From Pseudomonadota bacterium (lineage in GTDB: Bacteria > Pseudomonadota > Gammaproteobacteria > Steroidobacterales > Steroidobacteraceae), in contig JAJZDX010000020.1 of NCBI GenBank assembly GCA_021805865.1, forward strand, positions 25,761 to 89,760: 64,000 nucleotides of DNA. Reading direction: 5' to 3'. Every line of letters starts with the position of its first letter. The stretch's first letter is position 1. Under the pieces are notes generated by a model, which worked only from the letters and a program-made list of their open reading frames with translations, had not been told where the DNA came from and made no database searches. This document shows, piece by piece, positions 45,214-55,684 of the stretch. Made by a program: the position numbers and the translations under genes.

Positions 45214-46079
45214 CCGATCCATCCTCGTTTCGCGCGCAGCGCTGGCGAGCCGCCGACGGTCTCGAGCTCTACAGCCGCGTGTATGATGCGGCTCCCGCCG
45301 CAGCAGGGTCCGTGCTGTGTCTGCCGGGCCTCACGCGCAACAGCCGGGACTTCGAGGCGCTCGCACCGCACCTCGCCACACGCTACCGCGTGCTCTGCCC
45401 CGATCTCAGGGGTCGCGGCCTCTCGGCACGCGATCCGCAGTGGCGCAACTATCACCCGGGCCTCTACGTCGCGGACATCGAGCGCCTGATGGATGTGCTC
45501 GCATTGGCGCGGGTGGCGATCATCGGGACCTCGCTCGGGGGGCTGCTCGCGATGCTGCTGGCGGCCGCCCTGCCGCAGCAAGTGGCGGGCATCGTGGTCA
45601 ACGACATCGGCCCGGAAGCCGACCCGCGCGGTCTCGAGCGCGTGCGGGGCTACGCGGGCAAGCTGCCGCCCGTGCGCAGCTGGGACGAGGCGATCGCTCA
45701 GCACCGGCAGGTGAACGGTGAGGCCTGGCCCGGCCTCACCGATGAGCAGTGGGCCGTGCTCACCCGCCGCAGCTATCGGGAAGATGAATCGGGCCAGCCG
45801 GTGTTCGATTACGACCCGAATATCGGCGAGTCGATGAGGGCTGCTGCGGGGGGGCCGGCGGATCTGTGGCCGGTGTTCGCGCAGCTCGCGGCCATGCCCA
45901 TGCTCGTGATCCGCGGCGAGCTGTCGGACATCCTGAGCCCGGGAGTGCTCGGGCGAATGCGGCGCGAGAAGCCGGATCTGCAGTCGCTCACCGTGCCGCG
46001 GCGCGGCCATGCGCCGTTGCTCGATGAGCCGGAGGCGCTCGCCGCCATCGACCGGTTCCTCGCGGGGTTGCGGTGTTGA
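45210..46079 (+). CDS. Alpha/beta hydrolase
   Basis: 289 residues. Early motif [20 protein letters not shown]; nucleophile elbow [17 protein letters not shown]; acid in [14 protein letters not shown]; histidine in [16 protein letters not shown]. It belongs with small-molecule hydrolases related to dienelactone, haloalkane or 3-oxoadipate enol-lactone hydrolases. GTG start overlaps the bdhA stop by 4 bases (GTGA). It is the fourth and last gene of the operon. Confidence 0.82.
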   Translation: MTDPSSFRAQRWRAADGLELYSRVYDAAPAAAGSVLCLPGLTRNSRDFEALAPHLATRYRVLCPDLRGRGLSARDPQWRNYHPGLYVADIERLMDVLALARVAIIGTSLGGLLAMLLAAALPQQVAGIVVNDIGPEADPRGLERVRGYAGKLPPVRSWDEAIAQHRQVNGEAWPGLTDEQWAVLTRRSYREDESGQPVFDYDPNIGESMRAAAGGPADLWPVFAQLAAMPMLVIRGELSDILSPGVLGRMRREKPDLQSLTVPRRGHAPLLDEPEALAAIDRFLAGLRC

Positions 46080-46333
46080 GGGATGCGCAGCCGAATCGGG
46101 CGATCGATCCGTCCGCCGTGCAGGGCACCCTCCGTACGCATCTCGAGGACCCTCTGGAGCGCGGGCCGAGGCGGCACGGCTGCAAGGCTCGCGGCGGTGT
46201 CGTCACGCAGCGCACCGGGCCGCAGCGGATGGGCGCCATGGGGGCTGGCCGCTCGAGCCGGCCGCCGCAGCAGGGGCAGGTGCGCATGCGGGCCGATCGC
46301 CGTGCGCAGGAGAAGCCCGGCGCTCGAGCCGGG

Positions 46334-47617
46334 CTAACCGGCCGCCATGTAGGCTTCGGCGGCGGCGCAATACCACTCATCGAATCGCATCGTCATCTGC
46401 TCGGTGATCCGGGAATACGGCCCCGGGGCGTAGGCGATCGAGACCATGCCGCGATGATTGTTCTCGACGAGGGCCCGATCCTGCTCATTCGTGGCGGTCC
46501 AGACCTCGAGCAGGCGTGACCGATCATAGTCGACTCCTTCCACCGCGTCCTTGTGCACGATCCACTTTCCCGTCACGGTGGTTTCCTGCGGCCCCGTTGG
46601 GAATGCCTGGAAGAAAAATCCATAGTCGCTTACGACGTGGCTGAAGCTGTTGGGCTGCAGCCCCCACCACATCACCCCGACATCCCCATCGCCGACCGTT
46701 CCAAGCTGCCTGGCGACCGCGGGCTTGCCGTCCGTCGTGTAGGAGACTGCGCCCTCCAAGAGCGGAAATCTCCTGATTTCGTACCAGGGACCGATGACCG
46801 AGCCGGTCTTGAGTCCTCGGGCCCGGCAACGGGACTCGAGCGCCGCGATCCGGGCCTGCCGGTCTCCGGAGGCGTCCGATCCGGTGAAGTCGCTGTAGGA
46901 GAGCAGCAATTGTGGGTGTCCCGCCCGGCAGTGGTAGCATTCGCGCGCGTTTTGCATCGTGAGCTTCCAGTCGGCGCGCTCGACCCAGGTGGCAGTGTGG
47001 GCCACGCGCGCCTCGCGGAGGGCATGAGGCTCGAGCATGGGCTCGAGCGTCGCGCGAAACGGCGCAAAATCGGGGGGATTTTCCGCAAGACAGATGAAGA
47101 TGACTCCCGCGACCGCCTCGACCCGCACCGGCAGCAGGCCGTGCGCATTGGCGTCGATCTCGTGCATGCAGGGAGCGTGGGCCAGCCGGCCGGACAGATC
47201 ATAGCTCCATTGATGATAGGGGCAGACCAGGCGCCGCGTATGTCCACGCGGCTCCCGACAGATCTGCGCGCCGCGGTGACGGCAGGTGTTGAAGAAAGCT
47301 CCGAGGGACCCTTCCGCGTTGCGCAGCACGATCACGGACGTCTGGCCGACGCTCAGCGTAAGGTAGTCCCCGGGCTTCGGTATTTCCGCTTCCAGGCCTG
47401 CCTGCAGCCAGTGCCGGTGAAAGATCGCCCGCAGGTCGAACTCGAGCATGCCGGGGTCGACATACAGTCCCTGCGGCAGGGAGTAGTCCCGCCGCCGTTC
47501 GGCGAACAGATCGCGGATCGTCTTCGAAACGGCCACCTTCGGTGCCTCAACTCGGCTGCGATCGCCCACGATACCGGGTTTGTCGGCCCGCCGGCTAGGC
47601 GTGCGCTCCGGATTCAT
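46334..47617 (-). CDS. Rieske non-heme iron oxygenase, alpha subunit
   Basis: About 427 residues. The Rieske cluster motif is CRHRGAQI...CPYHQWSYDL (C-x-H, then C-x2-H). The mononuclear iron site NARECYHCRAGHPQLL has the E-C-Y-H-C-x3-H-P pattern of choline- and carnitine-monooxygenase relatives. These hydroxylate quaternary amines or aromatics using an NADH reductase partner, which is not next to this gene. The ATG at 47617 is the most plausible start, but lacks a clear ribosome site; an ATG at 47764 and an internal GTG near 47390 are alternatives. It is convergent with the hydrolase operon. Confidence 0.8.
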   Translation of the reverse strand: MNPERTPSRRADKPGIVGDRSRVEAPKVAVSKTIRDLFAERRRDYSLPQGLYVDPGMLEFDLRAIFHRHWLQAGLEAEIPKPGDYLTLSVGQTSVIVLRNAEGSLGAFFNTCRHRGAQICREPRGHTRRLVCPYHQWSYDLSGRLAHAPCMHEIDANAHGLLPVRVEAVAGVIFICLAENPPDFAPFRATLEPMLEPHALREARVAHTATWVERADWKLTMQNARECYHCRAGHPQLLLSYSDFTGSDASGDRQARIAALESRCRARGLKTGSVIGPWYEIRRFPLLEGAVSYTTDGKPAVARQLGTVGDGDVGVMWWGLQPNSFSHVVSDYGFFFQAFPTGPQETTVTGKWIVHKDAVEGVDYDRSRLLEVWTATNEQDRALVENNHRGMVSIAYAPGPYSRITEQMTMRFDEWYCAAAEAYMAAG

Positions 47618-47917
47618 AGGAGTTCGGATGCCGGCAGGGCCCGCAAGGGCGCCTCCGCGGAAAATGCTCCGATGCTCGCAGCCGGCAGCAAGCGTCCTCG
47701 GCGGGGCGCCGGCGAAGATCGTCCCCTCCTCATCTGCAACTCGAAGGTGCGTGCGTCGGACCATCCAGGCCCCCCGTAACGGACAGGGCGTCTAGCATCC
47801 GTTGCGCTCCGGCGCCGGCGAAAATCCCCGGAAACGCCCCCGGGTGCGGGTGGAAGCCTCGCGCAGGAGCGATCGCGGCGGCTGCCTGCGCGACGTGTGA
47901 TGCCCTCTCTGGCTCCG
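47618..47917. other. 300-base gap upstream of the Rieske gene
   Basis: No gene was supported and no repeats seen. It must contain the Rieske promoter if that gene is not read from the phosphoesterase transcript. Confidence 0.35.
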
Positions 47918-49492
47918 TCAGAGTGAGAATTCCCGCAGCCGCTGTCCCCAGTCAAACGCCCCCGAGAAATCATACGCATCGCGATCCCGGTGGTTGAGAG
48001 GGGCAAGGCCGAAGCGGGTCTCGATGAACTTGAGAATGCTCGCGGTGCTGGCGACGTGATGGTCCACCAGACCGGGAAGCGCCCAGGGAGACACCAAGAG
48101 GGCGGGAGTGCGCGTGCCGAAGCCGTGATAGTCGACCGAAACCGGCGGGACCGAGTCCCAGAAGCCGCCGCCTTCGTCGTACGTGATGAAGATTGCGGTT
48201 TTCCCCCAGGCCGGTCCTGTCGCTACGGCGCGTACCAGATTCTCCACCCACTTCATGCCGTAATACGGGGCGCAGTCCGCGGGATGCTCGGTATGGGCGG
48301 CGCTCGCCTTCAGGAATGAAACGCCCGGGAGCCTCCCCTGTCGCGCGTCTTCGCAAAAATCGTGGGCGTCGCGGATGTGGCCCTGCCGCACGTAATCGTT
48401 CCAGCCCGGGTAATATTGAAACGGGTTGTGATGCGCCTCGTAGATGCGGCCGCTGTCGATCACGGCGGAGCCGTCGCCCGGCCCAAATGCGTTCTTCAAC
48501 GCCCAGGGCTTGACCAGATTCCAGTTCTCGTTGTACCAGGCCCAGTCCACGTGCGCGCCGCTCAGACGGTCGCCGATGTTCGGGTAGGTTTGCGCTTGCG
48601 GCGGTGGCGAAATCCGCAGCTGGTGCAGATTATTGGCCCCGGTCGGCCCTTGGATGGGCGACAGGTCGTTGATCATGAGGCGGTCATGGTCGTAGGGCCG
48701 GTCGAAGAACGCGTTTTTGAACCCCGCCTTTCCCGGATCATAGGGGGCCATATGGGCGGCGGTGATGCCCGGATTGACACAGGATCGGCACGCGGCGAGG
48801 TAAAGCGCGTTCCCGGTGCTGCCGCCGCTCATCGCCTGATAGAAGCGATCACACAGGACATACCGGTGGGCAAGTTGATGATAGAAAGGAATGTCCTCGG
48901 CTTGGTAGTACCCCAGCACCGGGCCGCTGGGCGCGGCCAGGTCGAGCGCCAGATCATCGGGACTCAGCTTTTCAAGCTCCGCGGTACCGAGGTGCGATCC
49001 GCTGCCCAGCGCCAGAGCGACGAAGCGATCCATCTTGCCGCCGTTGACTTCCGCCATCATGCGGAAAAAGCGGTGCTTGGGGTCCCAGTGCACGTTGCTC
49101 CTGGCGGGTATGTACGGGGCCAGGTGGAAGGGCAGATTGGGCAGCTCCACGTTGTCGAATGCGGGGATCTGCTTGTACGGCAAGGGCAAGGTGGGGTAGG
49201 GGATGCCGACGGGGTTCTTCTGCAGCCCATGGAACCTCCGGTCGATCTTGCCGTCGGCATCGAGGAGGTTGGCGACCTGCTGGCCATTGCGCGTCTGGAG
49301 GGTGCCGAAGTAATGGTCGAAGCTGCGATTCTCCTGAAAGATCACGACGATATGCTCGATCCTGTCCTGCAGCCCGTGCTGGAAAGACAGCCCGCCGGCG
49401 CGCGCGATTCCCAACAGATGCGGCCCGACCAGCGCCGAGCCGGTCATCAGGCCGACACCGCGCAGGAAAGAACGTCTATCAATAGTGCTCAT
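47918..49492 (-). CDS. Tat-exported phosphoesterase (phospholipase C / acid phosphatase AcpA family)
   Basis: 524 residues. A twin-arginine signal opens the protein (IDRRSFLRGVGLMTGSALVG). The family signature IVVIFQENRSFDHYFGTLQT is at about 48-65, and later active-site segments IFITYDEGGGFWDSV and FGTRTPALLVSPWALPGLVD are present. The protein ends with FIETRFGLAPL and NHRDRDAYDF, as in phosphoesterase PF04185. It lacks the two C-terminal domains of large phospholipases C, so acid phosphatase or small PLC activity is likely. It is downstream of the beta-propeller gene on the same strand and would release phosphate in the periplasm. Confidence 0.82.
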   Translation of the reverse strand: MSTIDRRSFLRGVGLMTGSALVGPHLLGIARAGGLSFQHGLQDRIEHIVVIFQENRSFDHYFGTLQTRNGQQVANLLDADGKIDRRFHGLQKNPVGIPYPTLPLPYKQIPAFDNVELPNLPFHLAPYIPARSNVHWDPKHRFFRMMAEVNGGKMDRFVALALGSGSHLGTAELEKLSPDDLALDLAAPSGPVLGYYQAEDIPFYHQLAHRYVLCDRFYQAMSGGSTGNALYLAACRSCVNPGITAAHMAPYDPGKAGFKNAFFDRPYDHDRLMINDLSPIQGPTGANNLHQLRISPPPQAQTYPNIGDRLSGAHVDWAWYNENWNLVKPWALKNAFGPGDGSAVIDSGRIYEAHHNPFQYYPGWNDYVRQGHIRDAHDFCEDARQGRLPGVSFLKASAAHTEHPADCAPYYGMKWVENLVRAVATGPAWGKTAIFITYDEGGGFWDSVPPVSVDYHGFGTRTPALLVSPWALPGLVDHHVASTASILKFIETRFGLAPLNHRDRDAYDFSGAFDWGQRLREFSL

Positions 49493-49654
49493 TACGCCAA
49501 CCCCTGTACGTTGATCGGGAGATCGTCACCCGGACCGCCCCGGGAGCTCTGCGCCGTGCCGGTCGATGGATCCCGCGCCGCGCGGGTCGGCGCGCCGCGG
49601 CATTCTCCACCGTGCGACGCCCCCATCCCATGCGGCCTGCGATCCGCCAGGCCC

Positions 49655-50722
49655 CTAAAGGACCGGCCGGTACACATACACGGCGTGTGCCGCGCCGGCA
49701 TACACGAATACTTCATGGTTGAGCGGATCCACGGCGCCGGTATGGGTCTTGGCATACCCGGTCGAGACGAAAGCCACGTGCCGCATCGTCGCGGCATTAT
49801 AGACATCGAAGCCTTTTGCGTCGCTTTCAAATGCATAGACCAGATGGTATGCCGGATCATAGGCGACCTGGTCGATGCCGGCATGGGCGGGCAAGTGGGC
49901 GATCACCTTGAGGTTGCGGGCATCGAAGACAAAAATCCGCGCGCGATTGGTGCCCACCCACAGCGTATGCTCGCGCGCATCATAGATCTGGCCCTTGGTG
50001 TTTGCACCACCGCGCCGCGCCGCGCGCTGCAGATACGGGACGATGCTCGTCCTGGCCTCGATCCGGCCGGTGCGCAGATCGATCTTCTCTTCCCAGCAAT
50101 CATCGGGCATGTACAACAGGTTCTGCGAGCGCACGAGAACACCCAGATCCGGACCGCTGCCGGCATGCGGGAAAAGCGCAATCTTGCGGACGAACCGCGG
50201 CATCCCGCCCAGGGTGTACTCGTCGATCCAGTTGCTGTCATCCAGGGCGACATAGAGACGGCCGAGACCGGGGTCCGCCCAGATGCCGTCAGCGCCCGTC
50301 CCGACCGTGGTGAAGGTATCCACCACCTTCCAGGCGCTTTTGGCGACAACGACCACCTGCGCAAACCGCCTGATTGTCCTGTCACGTCCGTGTTCATTCG
50401 CCTTCAGGTGCACGTCCGAGGTCCAATAGACATACCCCGGATCCCAGGCCATGCCGGACGGCCGTATGATGTCATTGCGGATCACCTTCACCAGGGAGTC
50501 ATCGTCCGCATCGAGGACAACTCCGCCGGAATCGGTCTTGCCCATCGAGACGTAGACATCATGATTCCCGGCGTCATAACCGACCACATCCCCGCCCCTG
50601 TCCGTCGTGGGCAGGTGGATGATCTTCAGAAGCTGGAAGCGCAGGCCGGCCGCCTCGGCACGCGGACACCCGAATGCGGACAGAGAAAGCGCGAGAAAAA
50701 GCAGCGTCACGACTCTGGTCAC
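49655..50722 (-). CDS. Secreted YncE-like beta-propeller protein
   Basis: 355 residues: signal peptide (VVTLLFLALSLSAFG, cut after AEA) and repeated blades such as DVVGYDAGNHDVYVSMGKTD, GIWADPGLGRLYVALDDSNW and QVAYDPAYHLVYAFESDAKG. The repeats have the pattern of seven-bladed YncE/SMP-30-like propellers. The GTG at 50722 has a GAGGAGAG site and precedes the signal peptide. Its role is unknown; propellers of this sort accompany TonB-linked periplasmic enzymes. It lies between the sulfotransferase and the phosphoesterase genes, all co-directional. Confidence 0.75.
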   Translation of the reverse strand: MTRVVTLLFLALSLSAFGCPRAEAAGLRFQLLKIIHLPTTDRGGDVVGYDAGNHDVYVSMGKTDSGGVVLDADDDSLVKVIRNDIIRPSGMAWDPGYVYWTSDVHLKANEHGRDRTIRRFAQVVVVAKSAWKVVDTFTTVGTGADGIWADPGLGRLYVALDDSNWIDEYTLGGMPRFVRKIALFPHAGSGPDLGVLVRSQNLLYMPDDCWEEKIDLRTGRIEARTSIVPYLQRAARRGGANTKGQIYDAREHTLWVGTNRARIFVFDARNLKVIAHLPAHAGIDQVAYDPAYHLVYAFESDAKGFDVYNAATMRHVAFVSTGYAKTHTGAVDPLNHEVFVYAGAAHAVYVYRPVL

Positions 50723-50940
50723 TGAACTCTCCTCAACATGATTGAACCGCGGATGACCCGCCCCGGCGTCCGACACCCGTGCCTGCGGCGTAAGGCTCGA
50801 AACGCGACCTGACGGCAGGTCCACTCTTGCATGCCGCCGCCACGGCGGCGGGTCATGTCCGCAACGGCCTCGAAATCCGGCACGCCGCCCGCGCCCGCAA
50901 GCGCAGCAATACCTCACGAGACATCCGCTGCGCGCGCGCG

Positions 50941-52851
50941 TCATGGTTGCGAATACAGCTCGCAGAGGTGCCTTTCGTACCTGCGCCATCGGCCGATGGA
51001 CGTCGTGTAGAGGGGGTTTCTGACCTGCCGGTAGCTCGCTGTCAGGCAGGGCGTGTCATTTTCAAAGAAGTTGCGGCAATCCGCGGGCTGCTCGATGCCT
51101 ATGAACTCGAATATCCCACGCACCGTGTCATCGAAGCGCAGGATCAAGTCCTCATAGCGCACGCCGAGGATGCTTGCGCCGCAGGTATCGCGCCAATGGC
51201 GCATCATGTCCTCTTGGATGCGATGGTAGAACGCGAGATCCGACAGCCGATGCTTGTACGGATGCCTGCCGGAGAAGTCGTGGCAGTAGCAGGACAGGCA
51301 GGCGTCCCTCCAGTCGCGCGTCATGTGTATGATCCTCGCCTGCGGAAACAGCGCGGCAATCACTCCGACAAACCGGAAATTGGCGGGCATTTTATCGACG
51401 ATCCACCTGTGCGGCGGAACGTGCCGGAACTGCTGCAGGTACAGGTGCGCATAAGCCAGTCGCTTTTCAGCCGGCAATGTCGCCAGCGCGGACGGGTATG
51501 CGCACACGTTTCCCCCGGACAGCTCTCTTGCGATGCGGCCGATGGTCGGCCGCTCTCCGGCCCCGTGGGCGTGCGGGCTCAGGGTGATGATCTGCTCCAG
51601 CAAGGACGTTCCGGACCTCGGCATCCCGACTATGAAGATGACATTTCGTCCCGGGCCGGCGGGCTCGATGTCCACGGTATCGTTGCGAGCCGACTGAATG
51701 GAGCGCAAGAGATCCATCAAGGGCTGGCGTTCGAACCTCGGCGCCAGGATGCAGTTCGCTTCCCGATAGCACCGGAAGGCGCAGTCGTATTCGCCCCTTT
51801 TGTCATGCAGGTCGCCGAGGAGGAAATTGATCGCCCTCGCATCCGAGACCGGCAGATGCGCTGCCGCCTTGTCTTTCCACGAGCGGATGGCGCCAAGGGG
51901 GCCGGCCGTCAGATGCGCCTCGAGCTGTTTCGCCGAGCGTCCGTAGACCATGATGAGCTGCGCGCAGCCGCTCGTGGCCACGAGCGGCTCCAGCAGTTCA
52001 ACGGCCTCCTGCGCCCGACCGGTCCGTTCAAGCAGGAACGCCTGCAGCAGGGGCGCGGGAAACGACCCGGAGGCGTGCGGCTCAACGGTCCGCAACAGCC
52101 CCTGCGCCCGCTCCGTGAGGCCCGCCATGCACAGGCACATGATCAGGTTGGCTGCGGCCACTTCGTTGCCGGCGTCGCGCGCGAGCACCTTCTCGAGCAG
52201 GCCGATCGCAAGTCCGGTATCCCCAAGCGCGCTGTGACAGACCGCGGCGTTGACCATCGCGCCCAAATGAGCGGGATCTTTCTGCGTCAGTTTCCCGTAT
52301 ACGCCGGCGGCCGCTGCGAACCATCCAAAATGCTGGTAGGTCATCCCGAGAAAGAACGCGATCTCATCGGCGTCCTGATTCCGGCGATGCGCTTCCGAGG
52401 CGGCCATCAGCGCCTCGCGATACCGCGCCCGGGAAAAGTATCGCCGGGCGATATCGTAGTACGCCGCCCCCGGGTCGCCGTTGCGCAACGAGAGCAGCCG
52501 ATGCGCGGCCTGCTCGGCGGCCTCATCCGCATCCACCGCCAATGCGACATCGATCAGGTCGGCCAGGGCTTCCGGGTCGCGCAGATCGGCCGCGGCAATC
52601 AACCCGGTGAGATCGCAATGCCTCGCGAGGTGAGTGCGGTTCGGCGGACTCTCCCACAGCTCGCGAAATATCCTCAAGGCCACCCCGGGATTTCCCTCTG
52701 TCACGGCGTCCTTCATCCGCGAGATCCTGCCCTGGAGGCGAGGCTCCGGAGCCATCGCGCCGGTGAGCTCCGTGGCGGGGATGGCGCCCGGGTGCGAGGC
52801 GCCGTGATCTGCCGTGCGTGCGTGCGAACCGCCGGGCGCGCCGTCCGTCAT
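50941..52851 (-). CDS. TPR-repeat sulfotransferase
   Basis: 636 residues. The first 370 residues form tetratricopeptide-like helical pairs (YYDIARRYFSRARYREALMA; LGAMVNAAVCHSALGDTGLA). The C-terminal sulfotransferase has the PAPS 5'-phosphosulfate loop IVGMPRSGTSLLEQII near 405 and the 3'-phosphate motif MTRDWRDACLSCY. It should transfer sulfate from PAPS to a protein or small molecule. The ATG at 52851 has a GGAGGAGG site; upstream frame is not coding. TPR-sulfotransferases next to TonB receptors are common in Sphingomonads and relatives, but the acceptor is unknown. Confidence 0.85.
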   Translation of the reverse strand: MTDGAPGGSHARTADHGASHPGAIPATELTGAMAPEPRLQGRISRMKDAVTEGNPGVALRIFRELWESPPNRTHLARHCDLTGLIAAADLRDPEALADLIDVALAVDADEAAEQAAHRLLSLRNGDPGAAYYDIARRYFSRARYREALMAASEAHRRNQDADEIAFFLGMTYQHFGWFAAAAGVYGKLTQKDPAHLGAMVNAAVCHSALGDTGLAIGLLEKVLARDAGNEVAAANLIMCLCMAGLTERAQGLLRTVEPHASGSFPAPLLQAFLLERTGRAQEAVELLEPLVATSGCAQLIMVYGRSAKQLEAHLTAGPLGAIRSWKDKAAAHLPVSDARAINFLLGDLHDKRGEYDCAFRCYREANCILAPRFERQPLMDLLRSIQSARNDTVDIEPAGPGRNVIFIVGMPRSGTSLLEQIITLSPHAHGAGERPTIGRIARELSGGNVCAYPSALATLPAEKRLAYAHLYLQQFRHVPPHRWIVDKMPANFRFVGVIAALFPQARIIHMTRDWRDACLSCYCHDFSGRHPYKHRLSDLAFYHRIQEDMMRHWRDTCGASILGVRYEDLILRFDDTVRGIFEFIGIEQPADCRNFFENDTPCLTASYRQVRNPLYTTSIGRWRRYERHLCELYSQP

Positions 52852-53299
52852 GCTTGCCTCCTCCCCGAGCCTTTCCCGCCCGACCCGATTGCGCACCCGG
52901 GGCCATATCGACTTCGCCTGCGTGTGTTCCGCAATGCGAGCCGTCTTGAGCCGCCGCTGTGCCCTCGTGGGTCGCCGCGGCCGGAAAGGACCGCGCGGTG
53001 GAGTGGACTTCCCCGCCCGCGCGCAGCGAGAGGCCCTCGGGCGGACTGGGCGCCGGTGCGCGGGCCGTGCGGCCACGGGCCGTGAGGTTGCGGGCGGTCG
53101 GTGCGCCGGCGCATCCGTCGGCGAGGACGGCGCGAGGGGTCTCGGCGGGGAGGTTGCGCAACGAGAAGATGGCGGGCGCCATCTTCCGCCCACGATCGCC
53201 CCTGCCCCGGCGGGTGCCCTGGCAGCCCGGGCGCCCCTCGGGGCGCTCGGGCTCGGTCTGCATCAACCGGCCAACGGCCGTGCGCGCTGTCCGGCATTT
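52852..53299. other. 448-base gap between receptor and sulfotransferase genes
   Basis: Long open frames exist on both strands but are Arg/Ala/Pro-rich with no domain, and are shadows. The sulfotransferase ribosome site is at its left edge. No repeats were found. Confidence 0.4.
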
Positions 53300-55684
53300 T
53301 CAGAAGACCACGGCGAGGGTGCCGAATATGGCTCTGGGTGCGCCGGGATTGACGATCACGTATCCGGCCGCATTGGTATTGAAGTACCCGCCGCCGGTGA
53401 TGTCGGCCGTGGAGTTGTATCGCTTGTCGAAGAGGTTTGTGACGTTGAGCGCCAATGAGGCGTACTTTGCCCCCGGGATCCAGCCGTCCAGGGCCGTCGT
53501 TTTCTCCCGCAGCATCACATTGGTTACGCTGTACCCGCCGAGCTTCTGGCGTGAGGGCGCGCCGCTATTGTTGTTGAAAAGGTATTGCCTTCCATAGTAC
53601 TGATCAAAGAGCGTGGCGGCCAGCGCGTTGTGGTCCAGGAAGACCCGGTAGGTGACGCCGGCGTTTGCCGTGATGTTCGGGGTGCTCGACACCGGCGCGC
53701 CGTTGTAGTACTGATTGTCGGCGGTGGAGAAGTACATGTTGTAATAGCCGTGCAGGAATCCGATGTTGGCGAATCCTGAAAAGCTCCGATCGACGCGGGT
53801 ATCGAGCGAGAGGTTGGCTCCGCTCAGGGTCGCCGTGCCGTAGCTGAATATCGTCAGCAGCGGGTTGGTGGGCGAGGTCACCGGAATCGTCTCGTTGCTC
53901 AGCTTGTCATCGAAGTAGTTCACGTCCGCGAACACGTCCTCGAGCCCGAGCCATCCCTTTCTGGAGAGCTTGAAGCCCGCCTCGTAATCCTCGCTTTTTA
54001 CCGGGTACAGCTCGCCAAGGTCGGTCAACGGTCCGGCCGCGGCATTGTAGTTGCCGGCCGTTGGGTTCTGGTACGTGACGGAATATTGCGCGTATATCGC
54101 GGCGCCCGGTATCAGCTGATAGTTGACGCCGATGGAAGGCTCGACTTTCTGGTATTCCTTGGCAATGCTCGGAGAATTACTGTAACTCGCGTTCGGGTAC
54201 AGATAGGCGATGGACGGGCTGTTTTGAAAGAAGTGTGTCTGGAAGTCCATGAAATCCACGCCGGGAACTATCAATAGATCAGGTAGCGGTCGCAGGTGAT
54301 CCTGAAGAAAGGCAGACGCGTATGTGGTTGTGTAGGTGTGATCGGTGATCTGCGCCGGGTTCTGCGGTATTGGATTTCCGGTCAGTGGATTGCCGGCAAA
54401 ACCATTCACATTAGTCTTGGCGTTAATGACATAACCACCGACCGCAATGTCGTTCCAGGGCGCATGTATGTCGATGGCGAATTTATCGCCGAAGGTATTC
54501 GTGTACCAATTCGTCTGCTCCTCGCCGGTGTTGTTGAGCGGCGGATAGAAATTGTTGATTCCCTCGTGATGCAGCGTGCTGTCCCGGTACCAGAACAGGT
54601 TGGTCGTCCATACGTGATGGGCCATCTTCAGATGCTGGCGCCCGTAGAGCAGGAACATGTTCTCGTGGAACCTCTTCTGCCACACGGCGTTGGGCAGCGC
54701 CGAGTAGAAGCCGGAAGACTGCTCGCTGTACGCCGGACCATTGGGCAGGCCGTTCACTGTGACGCCGGGCACCGGATTGACGGGTAGCTGATTCGGCCTG
54801 TAGGACCAGTTGCGGTCATAATAGGCGCCGAGGCTGAATCTGCTCGTGCCCTCCCGCTTGCGGACCTTCAAGTACGCCTGAGTCGTCCCGCTGGGCAGAT
54901 GTGCGCCGGTTCGGAAGCTGTGGCCGTGCGCGTACGCTGCGGCGGCGACGGCGGACCAACCGGAGAAGTCCCCGCTGTTGGCGGCGGCGGAGACGATCTT
55001 CGAATTGAAGCTGCCGTAGGACACGGCGGCTCTCGCGTACGCATGCCGCGTCGGCTGAACGGGAATGAAGTTGATGGTGCCGCCGATGCTGTCAAACCAT
55101 CTGGTGCGCGGGTTGCCGGGCCCATAGATGGTGTTTATTCCGGACAGCAGTGATCCGATCGGCGTCTCGGCCGTGTGAAAGCTCTGCCCCTCGACCGTGT
55201 TCTGGATGGGAATCCCGTCGAAGAGGCCGGTGATTCCGTTGTATTCCAGGTCGCCGATGTAGCCGGTTACGCCGACCTTTATGCCGCGCATCGATATGGT
55301 GGCGCGATTGGACACGCCGCCGACGTTCGGGCCGCTCACATAGACATTCGGCTCGATGGTGAGCGCCTGGGTGGCGCTTGCATTCGGCCCGAATATCCTT
55401 GCCTGCGCCGGCGTGACGGTTGCGATGCTCTGGGTGGACTTGAGGATCTCGGTGTGGGTGATGAGCCGGTGGTCGAAGGCCGAGCCCGCGGGCTCCCCGC
55501 GGCGGTGCGCTTGCGCCCGTTTGGACACGATCCCGACATTGACCGCGGCGTGTTTTCCCTTGGTGGCGGCAGCTCGCCTGGAGTCCTGTGCGTTTGCGTG
55601 CGAACCGTACAGTGCGGTCATCACCGCGAATGAAACCAGCGCAACACGCGCTTTTGCCGGGTTCGTGTCTCTATCTTGGTGCAT
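53300..55684 (-). CDS. TonB-dependent receptor
   Basis: 794 residues. A signal peptide (ARVALVSFAVMTALYGSHAN, cut near AQD) is followed by a linker and the plug domain (ATVTPAQARIFGPNASATQA; IYGPGNPRTRWFDSIGGTIN). The barrel strands have many Tyr, Asn and Gly, and the protein ends in FGTLAVVF. It resembles the receptors paired with TPR-sulfotransferases. The ATG at 55684 has an excellent GGAGG site. It stands downstream of exbB-exbD-tonB on the same strand, so it probably uses that energy module. Confidence 0.88.
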   Translation of the reverse strand: MHQDRDTNPAKARVALVSFAVMTALYGSHANAQDSRRAAATKGKHAAVNVGIVSKRAQAHRRGEPAGSAFDHRLITHTEILKSTQSIATVTPAQARIFGPNASATQALTIEPNVYVSGPNVGGVSNRATISMRGIKVGVTGYIGDLEYNGITGLFDGIPIQNTVEGQSFHTAETPIGSLLSGINTIYGPGNPRTRWFDSIGGTINFIPVQPTRHAYARAAVSYGSFNSKIVSAAANSGDFSGWSAVAAAAYAHGHSFRTGAHLPSGTTQAYLKVRKREGTSRFSLGAYYDRNWSYRPNQLPVNPVPGVTVNGLPNGPAYSEQSSGFYSALPNAVWQKRFHENMFLLYGRQHLKMAHHVWTTNLFWYRDSTLHHEGINNFYPPLNNTGEEQTNWYTNTFGDKFAIDIHAPWNDIAVGGYVINAKTNVNGFAGNPLTGNPIPQNPAQITDHTYTTTYASAFLQDHLRPLPDLLIVPGVDFMDFQTHFFQNSPSIAYLYPNASYSNSPSIAKEYQKVEPSIGVNYQLIPGAAIYAQYSVTYQNPTAGNYNAAAGPLTDLGELYPVKSEDYEAGFKLSRKGWLGLEDVFADVNYFDDKLSNETIPVTSPTNPLLTIFSYGTATLSGANLSLDTRVDRSFSGFANIGFLHGYYNMYFSTADNQYYNGAPVSSTPNITANAGVTYRVFLDHNALAATLFDQYYGRQYLFNNNSGAPSRQKLGGYSVTNVMLREKTTALDGWIPGAKYASLALNVTNLFDKRYNSTADITGGGYFNTNAAGYVIVNPGAPRAIFGTLAVVF

